NCBI GenBank assembly: GCA_013350335.1
Contig: CM023532.1
Location: forward strand, 37,387,708 to 37,451,707
Reading direction: 5' to 3'
DNA: 64,000 nucleotides
From: Chimonanthus salicifolius
Taxonomy: Eukaryota; Streptophyta; Magnoliopsida; Laurales; Calycanthaceae
In this document: piece by piece, positions 1 to 10,937 of the stretch
Layout: each line of letters starts with the position of its first letter
Position numbering within the stretch: the stretch's first letter is position 1
Translations under genes and position numbers: made by a program
Notes under the pieces: generated by a model
Databases searched by the model: none
What the model saw: only the letters and a program-made list of their open reading frames with translations
What the model was told of the DNA's origin: nothing

Positions 1-281
1 TCCTTCTGCTCATGGAGACCTTTCCATAGAAAATCCCACAACAATGTTTCCAATATATGGATGATACCGGCTGGACACCTGAAGCACTCGTTTCCAATAG
101 GAGCATCTCTGAGACGAAACATTGATTCTCCATCATCACCACCTACTTGTTGTTTCTCAATCAAAATGAACTTCCAAAAGCCTGATCCACATTGCCCAAC
201 CTCCACACCTATTTGCCGATAAGTGCTAGATTCATGGATTTGCCAACTTGAGGCCAAGGTTTGATAATGCTGTACACTCAT
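1..281 (-). CDS. Unknown protein, N-terminal part (runs off the left edge)
   Basis: An open frame of 93 codons runs from an ATG at 281 to the window edge without a stop. It begins MSVQHYQTLASSW and contains the segment FWKFILIEKQQ. I do not recognise the family. The frame stays open upstream of the ATG to a stop near 320, so the true start could also lie in an upstream exon. The gene points away from NOP10, so the two would share the 282-955 interval as a divergent promoter. It was not reported as an ORF in the usual way because it is cut by the edge. It may also be a pseudogene fragment; only the downstream sequence can decide. Confidence 0.45.
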   Translation of the reverse strand, partial: MSVQHYQTLASSWQIHESSTYRQIGVEVGQCGSGFWKFILIEKQQVGGDDGESMFRLRDAPIGNECFRCPAGIIHILETLLWDFLWKGLHEQK

Positions 282-318
282 CTCAGTAAGCAACTTGGCT
301 TTCAAATGTGCGATGAGA

Positions 319-327
319 TTAGGGTTT
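319..327 (-). promoter_or_regulatory. Telo-box-like motif in the NOP10 / divergent-gene promoter
   Basis: The minus strand reads AAACCCTAA here. This is the telo-box, known to be enriched in promoters of plant ribosome-biogenesis and translation genes. It lies about 630 bp upstream of the NOP10 start codon, and a 5'-UTR intron appears to intervene, so it may be close to the real transcription start. Assignment to NOP10 rather than the divergent gene is inference. Confidence 0.4.
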
Positions 328-955
328 TAATCAATGGTTGTCCTCCGTCCTACCTCACTATTTTTAGCTTAAGTGCATCTTGAGAATTTGAACTTTAATG
401 TAGATCATATACTGTAGCCCTTAGTTTCAATTGTCGGCTATGCTTTGATTATTGGTGGCTTGGAACAACTCAGGTTCTACATTTGTAAAAATAAGTTTGG
501 CTTCTCTCTGTGGAAGTTGTTTACTTTTGTGACTTGCTTGATCAAACCAATTTAGGTCTTCTTTTTGAAAGGTAATTCAGGCCCAATTCAAGAAGCTGTA
601 TTTTGGAATCTATTGTTATTTACTAGAATGGGTATTCCTTTGCTTTGATGGTGGTGAGGAAGATTAGCTTCTAATGACATCCCATAATTGATCGTACAAA
701 CATGTGTTTTTTTTTTTTTGAGTAGTAAAAAAGGAAAAAAAATGGGATCTTACAAACATGTTTTTGATGTATGGATGGCATAATCTTTGTCCTTATTTTC
801 ATGTTAACTAGTAATTTATAGTGTTGGATTTACTTGAAGCCTTTATGCATTTTCTTTGATTCATCATTGATGACACTAATTTTTTTTTTATTTCAGTGTT
901 CATTAAACTAACTTCTCTCAGTGTATTGATTTTGACAGGTTGACAGTTTGCTGCC

Positions 956-3903
956 ATGTATCTTCAGTTTTACATAAATGAAAATGGCGATAAAGTTTAC
1001 ACCACCAAGGTATATTTACTTACTAAGATGTCCCCTCATTTACTTCAGGTGTTATTACTCATTATTTGGGCAAGATCGTTCATTGTTTGGAGGATTTGTA
1101 GTACTGAAGATTTTTTTTTTTTTTTTTGGTTTTGAATTATAGCAAATAGAAACGAACTATGCATCAAAGAGTTTGTTCAGATAATGGATAATTATGATAT
1201 ATATATGGTTAGCGATCCTCCCATGGGCATTTTGTGTAACCCGTCATGGGTTTTACTGTATTGCCCATTTTGCCCTTCGAATCGACTTGCTGAGACCTTC
1301 GAATCACTTACAGCAAATGGTTGTCTTTTGGTCCTTTCTAGCAAAATCCTGCTCAATTTTCTACTGTATCACTCCATCTTTTTCCCATTGAAGAGAGATG
1401 TTTTCCTTTCTTAAAATGGACAAAGAAGAAAAAGAGTTTGGACTCTTGAGTTCCTCTTTCATCGTGAGACATCTTGGGCATTTTTGAAATGTCTCTTATC
1501 AAGAATTTTCTCAACCTTCACATCAATTTTTTCAGTTGCTCAATGCAGGCTTGTCCATGGGTCCTTTTCATGCGTGAAAGGATTTCATGGAAAATTTACC
1601 AGCAGCAGCAGTTCTGAGGAATTTGGGTAACAAATGTATTAGTAAGAACTAAATTAGTAGTTGTAGATAAGACCAAGACTTTGACACGAACTGAACTAGA
1701 GGTGGATGACATACTTAGCTTTCTTATATTGCTTGATGGGCATGTGCTTAAACGACTTAATATTTTTTAGTAGAATGCTTATTAGATATAAGAAAAAGAA
1801 GTCACTTCCACTATATTGAGTATTTTTTAATGTAAAATCTGCCCTGGTATGGGTCACATATTTTATATTTTTAAAAAACATTGAAATAATGGAAACTATT
1901 TGTTTTAAAAATTTGGGTAGATATGTTTATTTGTGCCTAATGTTCTGTCAGTAGTCTAATTTTTGGTCCCAGACTTTTCTAGTAAAGGCTTATCATTTTG
2001 ATTCTGTTTCTGGCCTTTTGGCATTCATGTTTATTCTAAATGCATTTTTATTGTGTTTAAGATCAAACCTAGATTATAGCTGAACCTTCTAATAGAATGC
2101 TAATTAGATATATGAAAGAAAAATCTGAGGTCCCAGGTTCAAGTCCCGTAGACATCCGATGTCCATGGCTTGCGGGGAGGCTGTGTGCATCAAGAGTTTT
2201 ACTTAATGCCTTCATTATGTTGAGTATTTTTAATGTAAAATCAGTCCTGGTCTCTCAAATGTTATTGGAACAGTGGAAAGGATTTTAGAAATTTGGCTAG
2301 ATATTTATATTGTGCATGTATGTAGTCATTTTTTTGGAGATGTATATGTAGTCTAATTTTTAGTCCCAGGCATATCATTATCATTCTGTTTCTGATCTTT
2401 TGTCATTCCTGCTTATTATAGATAAATTTTTTATCGTGTTTTTTAAGATCAAAACTAAATTAACGCCGAACCTTTTGGGTGCTCTAAAGTTTTACGATAA
2501 TCCTTGGTTTTTTATGAAACAACTGGTAGGTTTTATTATCTTTAATCCTGGTTTCATCCACTTGTCTAAATGGAGTGGAATGGCGGCGCAGATACTCTAG
2601 CCAACTTTGGAGCTTTCTGATCAGAGTTCGTGGTGTAATATCCTTCCCATTGTACTTTTTGCCTCTATTTTTATTGTTCTCCTTTATTTGATGGCCATTT
2701 TCGTGTTATTTAATTGTAGGTTGTTTTGAATAACTTGTCATTATGCAGTAGCCTAGTAAACATGGTGGTTTGCTCATTAATTAGGCCTCTCCACTGAAGG
2801 AGTTCTAGAACATCTGAAGATCCAATCTTTTTAGTGCCTGGATGGAGTGCGTATGCCTGTGATTGTATTTGTTTTTGGGTGGTTTCATGGTTTCTTGGGT
2901 CCTTCATGTTATGGGGCTTTGATGGGTTCCTTTGTTTTGTGTGGTTTTGGTGGGGTTCACGAGCTGTGTTTGTTCTTGGTTTGGGGTTCCTTGTTTTCGG
3001 TGCACTCCTTGCGTCCTTTCTATATCAATAAAATTACAATTTGAGAAAAAAAATACTGGTTGGCTCTGTGGGTTGAGGAAAGCTAGAATTGTTAGATTTC
3101 TGCATTATTTCACATTATTTTGTCCTTGGTTTTAGGATGTCAAGTGGATATCATGGACTTGTGGAAATCCCTCTTTTTGGATTTATTACTATTACCTCTT
3201 ACACGCTTTAACATAAAAAGAAACTTACTATGACTTTGCCTTTTCTGCTATAAACTTTTGGAAGAATGTATGACTATATCCAGTTAATAAATTGGAATAG
3301 CGTAAGTTCATCTATGGAGGCAACTCGGTCAGAGTTCTCCTAGCTTAGCTGTTTACTCTGTAAATCAGAGGCGTACTAGTTCAATATTTTGAATTTTTTT
3401 ATTTCAACTGCAAATCAGAGGCATGCTAGTTCTACATGTGGAAAACTTTTGTTGTAACTAAGCCAACATAGGCTTAATAAAAGGCATTTATATGAAATTA
3501 TCAGTTCATATTGATCTAAACCTCTCTTCTCTGGCTTGCAGAAAGAATCACCTCTTGGTTTAGCTACACAGTCTGCTCATCCAAGTAAGTACCAATTTAC
3601 CACTGCAATTTCTGTTTTCAGGAAAAATCATCTTTTTTAAATTGATTTTAAACAGACCTCGTGGCGCTTTGTTTTGAGTGTCCTTTTGAGTACAGGCCCA
3701 GCCCTTCTACACACACGTATTAGTATAAAGATGCACGTGTTCTTTATTTACTTTTTCATTCTGTCTTCTGTGACAAATTATTTTCTTTCTTTCTTTTGGT
3801 TGCAGCCCGCTTCTCCCCAGATGACAGATATTCAAGGCAGAGAGTTCTTTTGAAGAAGCGGTTTGGATTGCTGCCGACCCAAAAGCCACCCCTCAAGTAC
3901 TGA
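956..3903 (+). CDS. NOP10: H/ACA ribonucleoprotein complex subunit NOP10 (3 coding exons)
   Basis: NOP10 is the smallest core protein of H/ACA snoRNPs. It bridges the pseudouridine synthase dyskerin/CBF5 and guide RNA in the nucleolus, and acts in rRNA pseudouridylation and telomerase RNA stability. Coding exons are 956-1009, 3542-3584 and 3806-3903, joined at GT-AG introns after codon 18 and after the first base of codon 33. Together they encode 64 residues, the usual plant length. The protein starts [15 protein letters not shown], continues [13 protein letters not shown] and ends [17 protein letters not shown] good acceptor (TTTGACAG) ends at 938, so a 5'-UTR intron is likely. Intron 1 is unusually long (2.5 kb) and holds repeats. 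The gene looks intact. Pieces resembling its last exon recur at 12.43 and 42.22 kb. Confidence 0.96.
1196..1292. repeat. One end of a fold-back MITE inside NOP10 intron 1
   Basis: The sequence GGTTAGCGATCCTCCCA followed by TGTGTAAC and a TTTTACTGTATTG...TTTTGCCCTTCG run matches the terminal arm of the fold-back elements at 14.7, 19.58 and 24.67 kb. The opposite arm is not visible here, so this is a half element or a diverged relative. Confidence 0.45.
1765..2490. repeat. Tandem duplication in NOP10 intron 1, one copy carrying a SINE piece
   Basis: Two diverged copies of about 330 bp lie head to tail (about 1765-2093 and 2094-2490). Shared landmarks are AGAATGCT.ATTAGATATA, TTGAGTATTTTT.AATGTAAAATC, GTAGTCTAATTTTTGGTCCCAG and the GATCAAA run near each end. 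The second copy is longer because of the SINE-like insert at about 2118-2210, so that insertion came after the duplication. Confidence 0.6.
2118..2210 (+). mobile_element. tRNA-derived SINE fragment
   Basis: A Pol III B-box (GGTTCAAGTCC, 2136-2146) is followed by ATGGCTTGCGGGGAGGCTG, also present with changes in the full SINE at 53.18-53.38 kb. No A-box is visible, so the 5' end is missing. Absent from the first copy of the surrounding tandem duplication. Confidence 0.5.
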
Positions 3904-4689
3904 GATTGCTGCTTCAAACTTCCCACAACTCTTACCACATTTAATGTCATGAGGTCAAGGGGAGACGGTATACAAGTGTTTTGTGTTTGTTTGCAGCTTA
4001 AAACTAAATGTCTTCAATTGGTAGATTAATGGAAGGTTAGGATAGTATGACAATGAAACACTCTATTCAAGTAGGAGCTATTTATCTTGAAATGGATTGT
4101 TTTATCAGATAACATGAGAAAATGTGTTGATGATACTGCCAATTGTGGGGTGGTTCATTGGCCTGGGATACCTTGATGGGAAGGTTGCATTCTGTAAGCT
4201 GGCAATATGACAGTAGAGCAAAAAGTAGTTCGTGAAACATAAAAAATCTTGTGAAAATACCTAAGGCTCTACTGAGAATGCCATTTAAATGTGTACTGGG
4301 GCCAACACAGTTTGGAGGATCAAAGGCTGCCACGTTATTAGGGGGGTGGATGAATTTTTTTTTTTCCAAAGGTGTCTAGGGTCTTGCATGTATTTGAATA
4401 GGAGATTTTAACTCAACTAGTTTTTCGGACTTGTGCAAGCTTTCTAATCTCATACACATTGGGTAAGCAATTACGGAGAGTGATTTAGAGGAGTGTTGGA
4501 TAAGCAACTACGGAGAGTGATCCAGAGGGGCCAACCCGCTCTTTGGTATTACAAATGTTGTTCAAGGACATTTAGTCTCACAAGTGTGTACAGTCTTGGG
4601 TCCAAATATAAGTTTGAAACGTGAGACCCGATACCAACTTGATTTCAAATCAAGCCCCTTTTTAATTACAGTAAAGCGTAGCCCTATCT
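3904..4689. other. NOP10 3' flank, no gene seen
   Basis: Holds the NOP10 3' UTR and AT-rich intergenic DNA. A 30-bp stretch near 4235-4262 (AATCTTGTGAAAATACCTAAG) recurs at 21.82 kb. No plausible coding region on either strand; the 95-codon minus-strand frame at 4082-4369 has no recognisable composition. Confidence 0.5.
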
Positions 4690-5845
4690 ACACAATTTTG
4701 CATTCAGTTACAGACTTTGCCATTGCGGGTTCAACTAAACACAAGTTGCATCTAAATCGGAAAAAAAGCACACGAGTTTTTTTAAAAAAATCCTAATTAT
4801 CGAGAACTTGGAAAAGAGAGAGGGATTGCTTCTCAACTACAACAAATGGAGTAGGGCTAGAGAATTTTTTCTAGACTCCAATGAGATTTTTCATCAAATG
4901 AATAAGTTCTATATAATTGAGTGAATTAAATATGAGACTATATGGATAAAGGGTGTAAATTTTCAGCAACGATTAATCATTCTAGTCATTTAATGTTGAC
5001 TCTTTTTCTTTAATTGAATATGATTAATTGATTTGTAAAAGTTTGAGATTAATAAATAGAATAATTAGATGGTAGTGAACTTCATACACCTTATTCTCTT
5101 TACATCTATCTAATTCTACAGACTAAGATCCATTTAAAACCATCTTCATATCAAATCTCAATTAGTAAAATTGTCTTGTCCTTCTTAACAAATGAGTAGG
5201 AGGTAGTTGAAGCAATAAGTGCAGTGGGGCACCGTCAACAAAGTGGATTTAACATCAGAACAAAATGAGTGGGAGGATGTTGAAGCAATAAGTGCAGTGG
5301 GGCATCGAAAGCACTGAACAGACACTCATCGAAAGATAACTCATTGAAAGATAACATCTTAGTAGTGGGAGAAAAACGCAACACTGAAAAGACACTCATC
5401 GAAAGATAGCGTCTTGGTAGTTGAAGGGAGCGCCATCCCATTTACACTCCCGAATAATTTTTTATTTAAGACCCAGAAAAAACATAAGCACTCTCAGTTG
5501 GAGGGAGCGCCATCGCACTTCCGCTCCTGAATAATTTTTTATTTAAGACCCAGAGAAAACGTAAGCACTCTGTCACAAAAGCTGAAGATGAACTTATTTT
5601 TCCAAAACTAGTCTTCAATCTACAAAAGGTGGCTCACGTCATAAAAGTAGGACTATAATAATTCAAACCGTAACTTAAATTTACAAATAAGAAATGAGAA
5701 AGCTACGAACTTAATTACAAATTTTGTTTTGGATAATTTTTTGAGACTACCTATACTAAAAATCTTACAGTGAAGTTAGAAATCTCATTAATATTTTAGA
5801 ATATCGGTAAATCTTCATGAATTGCTGAATGATCAATTAACACAT

Positions 5846-6289
5846 GATATATATATATATCGGTTTTTTTAAACCGAGTAATATCGGCCGATACGATAAG
5901 TATCGGCCGTACATACCGAATATCGGCCGATATGGCCGATATTCAGTCCGAAATATCGGTCACAATATCGGGCGATATTCATAAATATCGGGCGATATTC
6001 ATAAATATCGGTATTTAAATTTTTTTTTTTTAAAACACCGATACGGTTTTTCGAGGTTTTTCGCGGTTTTTGCGGTTTTCCGCGGTTCAGGGTTTACGGT
6101 TCTCAGGGGTGTTCACGGTTTTTTGCGGTTTTGTCACGGTTCATCACTGTTCATCACGGTTTTTTGCGGTTTTTTCACGGTTCCGATATCGGAGGAGAGA
6201 GAAAATGCCGATATCGGTATGAGAGATAAAATTATCGGCCGAAATATCGTCCGTATCGCATATCGGCCGAGCCGATTTTTGAACCCCTG
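5846..6289. mobile_element. Non-autonomous hAT-like element rich in CGATATCGGCCGATAT motifs
   Basis: About 440 bp built of variants of ATATCGGCCGATAT plus CACGGTTTTTTGCGGTT runs. It interrupts sequence that is continuous in the unit-2 flank (near 31670-31690). Its right end, CCGATTTTTGAACCCCTG (to 6289), matches the ends of the better-defined hAT MITE at 21392-21643. A matching CAGGG left end is not found, so the left side is truncated or rearranged. Confidence 0.5.
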
Positions 6290-6764
6290 ATTATAGATCG
6301 TTGGTGGCAACATAAATTGTCTATTGCTACACCAGTAGAAGATTCATACTCCATTTTTTTGTCACGTTAATATCATGATGTAAATTTTCTACCAAATTAT
6401 CGACTCAATTAAATTTGTACCTCTTGATTTTAAACTTATAAAAATAAAAAATTTATAGTCATTAAAATTTAAAATAAATGTTATACGGCACAGATAATCA
6501 ATTAACTCTCAACGTTTTCCATATTCAATGAAAATGATTCTGTCAAGACTCCTCTAAATGTTCATATTATTATATGAACTCAAATGTTGTAATTACGTAA
6601 CATCCCTTCACAATGCTTATACTGTATGTTTTATTCACTTTCTCTCGTTCTAGCAATTTTGTTGTTCTCTTTTTATTACTATTACCTATACTGGAATAAT
6701 TTTCTTAATATATAAAGACTATTATTATTTATTTATTTATTTTTAACTCACATGAGTGCAGATC

Positions 6765-6912
6765 ATCTGGTTGCCTCCCGCTTCAGGAAGGGGGAGGTTG
6801 TGGGTTCGTGCCCCTATCGCTTAATCTTGATGCGTCTTAGGAGTAGTAGGCTCACCCGTGGAGGTTTTAGTAGGACTGTATCTGAGTTTTCCACACTTAA
6901 ATCCAAAAAAAA
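6765..6912 (+). mobile_element. tRNA-derived SINE remnant upstream of receptor kinase 1
   Basis: Contains a B-box-like GGTTCGTGCCC (6803-6813), then TTAGTAGGACTGT.TCTGAGTTT and an A-rich tail (AATCCAAAAAAAA). The same remnant lies at the same place upstream of copy 2 (about 32022-32150), so it was present before the genes duplicated. Confidence 0.55.
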
Positions 6913-7106
6913 TTTAAGACTATTCAATTTTACTAATTCATTATACTATTAATTTATATCCTTGCATCCCACCCGAAAGGATGCTCCCGTAGTTTTAAGT
7001 CAAAATAAAAAATAACTGGCCATTATGCCGTCCATATTCTAGTATAAAATAATGCATTCCCAACTTCAGCAACAACATTAAGTAATTCAGCATTTCATCA
7101 CTAATC

Positions 7107-7175
7107 ATGGCTATGGTTGGAGGGATATCACTAATCTCCCACTCCCACCGTCTCTTCTCACTTCAGTCAAAATAA
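7107..7175 (+). other. Upstream mini-ORF 1: truncated copy of the receptor's signal-peptide start
   Basis: Encodes 22 residues: the first 19 (MAMVGGISLIS...) copy the gene's N-terminus, then three junction residues and a stop. It would lie in the leader only if transcription starts at the first TATA box (7043). Confidence 0.6.
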
Positions 7176-7261
7176 AAAATAACTGGCCATTATGCCGTCC
7201 ATATTCTAGTATAAAATAATGCAGCAACAACATTAAGTAATTCAGCATTTCATCACTAATC

Positions 7262-7321
7262 ATGGCTATGGTAGCAGGGATATCACTAATCTCCCAATCC
7301 CACCGTCTCTTCTCACTTTAA
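7262..7321 (+). other. Upstream mini-ORF 2: truncated copy of the receptor's signal-peptide start
   Basis: Encodes 19 residues starting MAMVAGISLIS, then stops at TAA 7319-7321 at the repeat junction. In the leader of any transcript initiated at the first or second TATA box, it could act as a uORF. Confidence 0.6.
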
Positions 7322-7429
7322 GCCAAAATAAAAAATAACTGGCCATTATGCCGTCCATATTCTAGTATAAAATAATGCATTCCCAACTTCAGCAACAACA
7401 TTCAGTAATTCAGCATTTCATCACTAATC

Positions 7430-10400
7430 ATGGCTATGGTAGCAGAGATATCACTAATCTCCCACTCCCACCGTCTCTTCTCACTGTTGCTTCTCTGGGT
7501 TTATGTGTTGCTGCTGGTCTTCTCTGCATCACTAGCCAATGATGAAGAAGCAAAAGCATTGCTCCAATGGAGAGACAGCCTTGAAAATCACTCTCTCCAT
7601 TCATGGCCTCTTCACATCAACAAACAGTCTCGAACTCCATGCAACTGGACTGGGATCGCTTGCGATGATCAATTTAGTAGAGTGACAGGTATAAACCTCT
7701 TCAATTCTAGTCTGCAAGGCAAACTCCATAGTTTCCACTTCTCTTCCTTTCCACAACTTGTCCTCCTCAATCTCAGCACCAACTTTCTCCATGGTTCCAT
7801 TCCCGCCCAAATTGGTAACCTCTCCACACTCTCCGTCCTTGACGTCTCCTCAAATCAATTCTCAGGTGAGTTGCCTCTTTCACTTCTCAGGCAACAAAAG
7901 CTATCCCTATTTTATATTTACCGGAACAAGATATCAGGCTCCATTCCACAAGAAATAGGAAATTTGGCAAATCTTGTTGACTTACAAATGTCATACAACA
8001 TTCTAAGTGGCTCCATCCCTTCCACTCTAGGAAACCTAAGCAAGCTTACCACTTTGTATATCAATGATAATAACATTTCAGGCTCAATCCCACAAGAAAT
8101 AGGAAACTTGGCAAATCTTGTTGACTTACAAATATCCCGTAACTTTCTAAATGGCTCAATTTCTTCCACTTTACGAAACCTAACCAAGCTTTCCACTTTG
8201 TACATCTATAAAAATAACATTTCAGGCTCTATTCCACAAGAAATAGGAAATTTGGCAAATCTTGTTGACTTACGAATGTCATACAACATTCTAAGTGGCT
8301 CCATCCCTTCCACTTTAGGAAACCTAAGCAAGCTTACCACTTTGTATATCAATGACAATAACATTTCAGGCTCAATCCCACAAGAAATAGGAAACTTGGC
8401 AAATCTTGTTGACTTAGGAATGTCCAGAAACTTTCTAAATGGCTCAATCCCTTCCACTTTAGGAAACCTAACCAAGCTTACCACTTTGTACATCCATGAA
8501 AATAACATTTCAGGCTCTATCCCACAAGAAATAGGAAATTTGGCAAATCTAGTTGACTTACAAATATTTAAAAACCTTCTAATAGGCCCTTTACCTGATC
8601 AAGTATGTCGAGGAGGATCACTTGAAAAATTTATTGCTTTCGACAACCATTTGACCGGTTCAATCCCAAGTAGCCTGAAGGGTTGTACAAGCTTAATTAG
8701 AGTTCGACTTCAAAACAACCATCTCACTGGTAACATATCCGAAGTTTTTGGATTTTATCCAAACTTAAAATACATTGAAATGAGCTCCAATGAATTGTAT
8801 GGTGAGCTGTCACCAAAATGGGGAGAATGTCGCAACTTAACATCACTAAAGTTTTCAAACAATGAGATCAGTGGCCGGATTCCATGTGAATTTGGTAAGT
8901 TAAGTCAATTAGGTTTTCTTGACCTTTCTTCAAACCATCTGGTCGGTGAGATTCCAAAAGAGTTGGGAAGGTTATCTTCATTATTCTTCTTAAATTTAAG
9001 TGAAAATAAACTTTCTGGAAGTTTACAGCTTGAAGAATCTAGGAAATTGTGCAACCTACAGGTCCTTGATTTATTTGGAAACAATTTCAATGGGCAGATT
9101 CTAAGACAACTAGGGGGATGCTCCAAAATATGGAACTTGAACTTGAGCAGAAACAAAATCAGTGGGAGAATTCCACATGTTATTGGCAATATGCTAGCAC
9201 TTCAAAAATTAGATCTTAGTCATAACTTATTCAATGGTGATATACCATCACAATTTGGAAATTTGAAGATGTTGGAGAACCTTAATCTTTCACACAACAT
9301 GCTCTTAGGTTCCATTCCCACTTCATTTGATGAGATGGTCAGCTTGTCATCTATTGACTTGTCATACAACAATCTGGAGGGCCCTGTACCTAAAACCAAA
9401 CCATTTCAAGAGGCCCCATCAAATGCCTTCATCCATAACAAAGGCTTATGCGGGCGAGCCCAAGGTCTGCCGCCATGCACTGATTCTTTCACCAACAATG
9501 GTAATAGGAAAAGTGGCCAGAAAGTTGTACTCTGCATTGTTCTTCCTATCTCTGGGGCATTGATTGTTCTGTTCATATGGTTCATCATTTATTTCAATTT
9601 ACACCATAAAGGAAGAAAAAGAAATGAGGTGAGAGAAATGGAAGTTGTAGACATGTTTTCAATATTGGATTTTGATGGAAGGATTTGTTATGAAGATATC
9701 ATACAAGAAACAGAAAATTTTGATGAGAAATACTGCATCGAAACAGGGGGTTATGGAAGTGTCTACATTGTAGAGCTGCAAACAGGTCAAGTGGTGGCTG
9801 TGAAAAAACTGCATCCATTGGAAGGTGAGAATTCAGTGGACGAGAGAAGTTTTCAGAATGAGATCAAAGCACTCGCAGAAATTCGACATCGTAACATTGT
9901 TAAGTTGTATGGTTTTTGTACCCATCAAAGAAACATGTTTTTGATTTACAAGTATATGGAAAGGGGAAACTTGTTTGGAATACTGAGCAATGAAGGAGGG
10001 GCATTGGAATTAGATTGGCCTAAGAGATTTAAGGTTATCAAAGGTGTGGCCCATGCATTATCTTACATGCACCATGATTGCTCACCATCAATAGTTCATC
10101 GAGACATAACTTCCAACAATGTATTATTGGATTCAGAATTGGATGCTTGCATCTCAGATTTTGGTACTTGTAGGCTTTTAAAGTCTGATTCATCAAATTG
10201 GTCCTCATTTGCTGGCACTTGTGGATATGTTGCGCCAGGTATATTATAACAACAATACCCTTTGCATTTTCTGTTTCTTTTATTAGCACATATTTATTTT
10301 TTATGAGTATAATTTACCAACATGCAATGTTATTAAGACTTTAACTTCTATCCATTTGTCATCTTCAAAAAGAAATGTTAAAATTGATCTTACTTTGTAG

Positions 10401-10937
10401 GATTATCATACGAGGTATTCTCACTCTATATTAAGATAAGACTAATCTCATGGGCTTTGCGAAATCACCCATAAATCTTGTATATAAGACTAACCCCACA
10501 CACAATTGACCTTATTTAACTATTGATCCAGCCAATTGTGGTTATGACAAGCTATTCTATATTGCCTTAAGCTAGCTATGTGAATATCAACATGAACGAT
10601 TGATAAAATATGTTATTAGTACCAACATTATTAATGAATTAAAGATGAATTTGTTGCAGAGTTTGCGTACTCAATGAAAGTGACTGAAAAATGTGATGTA
10701 TATAGCTTCGGTGTGTTAACACTTGAAGTGTTAGTGGGAAAGCATCCGGGGGATCTCATCTCCAATTTATCATCTTCAAGTTGTGGGGAGATATTGATGA
10801 AGGATGTGTTAGACGAACGGCTCCCTCTTCCATCTTCTAACATGGTCAACGAAGTGACCTTAGCAATGGCCCTAGCGCTTGCATGTTTAAACGTTGATCC
10901 ACAAAAGCGTCCAACCATGAAGCATGTGTCTCAATAG
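7430..10937 (+). CDS. LRR receptor-like kinase, MIK2-like, copy 1 (2 exons, short C-terminus)
   Basis: Plasma-membrane receptor kinase of the MIK2/MDIS1-interacting type (LRR subfamily XII-like architecture); Arabidopsis MIK2 perceives SCOOP peptides, but the ligand here is unknown. Exons 7430-10238 and 10660-10937 with a phase-1 GT-AG intron give 1028 residues. Domains: signal peptide about 1-36; LRR N-terminal cap ([10 protein letters not shown]) with the CNWTGIACD motif; a 48-residue double-LRR module ([14 protein letters not shown]) four times plus a partial fifth from residue 166; further LRRs; one membrane segment about 699-723; kinase from about 768 with Lys792, Glu811, HRD 890-892 and DFG from 910. 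Oddities: the first glycine of the G-loop is Glu (IETGGYGSV; copy 2 has IGTGGYGSV), and a CAG-to-TAG change at 10935 removes the last 27 residues present in copy 2. The kinase core ends before that, so function may survive. Confidence 0.9.
7925..8590 (+). repeat. 144-bp tandem array encoding double LRRs, 4 units plus a part
   Basis: Units start at 7925, 8069, 8213, 8357 and (partial) 8501, an exact 144-bp period. Units 1 and 3 resemble each other, as do 2 and 4, so the array grew by a 288-bp step. The homologous array in copy 2 has 10 units. Confidence 0.9.

Larger units (their letters stand above)
4690..7000. repeat. 5' flank of receptor-kinase unit 1 (duplicated at 26.35-26.94 and 31.38-32.22 kb)
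   Basis: The stretch from about 4690 to 5250 is near-identical in order to 26360-26940 (landmarks: AAACACAAGT.GCATCTAAATCGG, GGAGTAGGGCTAGAGAAT, GTGCAGTG.GGCACCGTCAAC). The stretch from 5560 to 6990 matches 31390-32225. These are the two ends of one ancestral flank that was split in unit 2 by later insertions. Three short tandem segments (5265-5540) repeat GAAAGATA and GAGCGCCATC motifs. No gene is present. Confidence 0.75.
6998..7429 (+). promoter_or_regulatory. Triplicated core promoter and leader of receptor kinase 1
   Basis: Three tandem copies of the segment from TCAAAATAAAAAATAACTGG through a TATA box to the start of the coding region. TATA boxes (TATAAAAT) are at 7043, 7210 and 7366; matching ATGs are at 7107, 7262 and 7430, spaced 155 and 168 bp. 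Copy 2 of the gene has this segment once (TATA at 32273, ATG at 32337). Only the third ATG opens the full gene. Each duplicate breaks off after about 19 codons, inside the signal-peptide region. Confidence 0.85.

Noticed and set aside
2834..3052. LINE 3' end in NOP10 intron 1 (AATAAA followed by an A run)
   Set aside because: No target duplication could be found and the overlapping frames have no recognisable protein; not enough to call.
7925..8590. CRISPR-like regular repeats
   Set aside because: The period is exact but the whole unit is coding LRR sequence in a plant gene; no spacers.
10674..10937. Independent small kinase-tail gene
   Set aside because: It is exon 2 of receptor kinase 1, joined by a GT-AG phase-1 intron; its ATG is an internal methionine.
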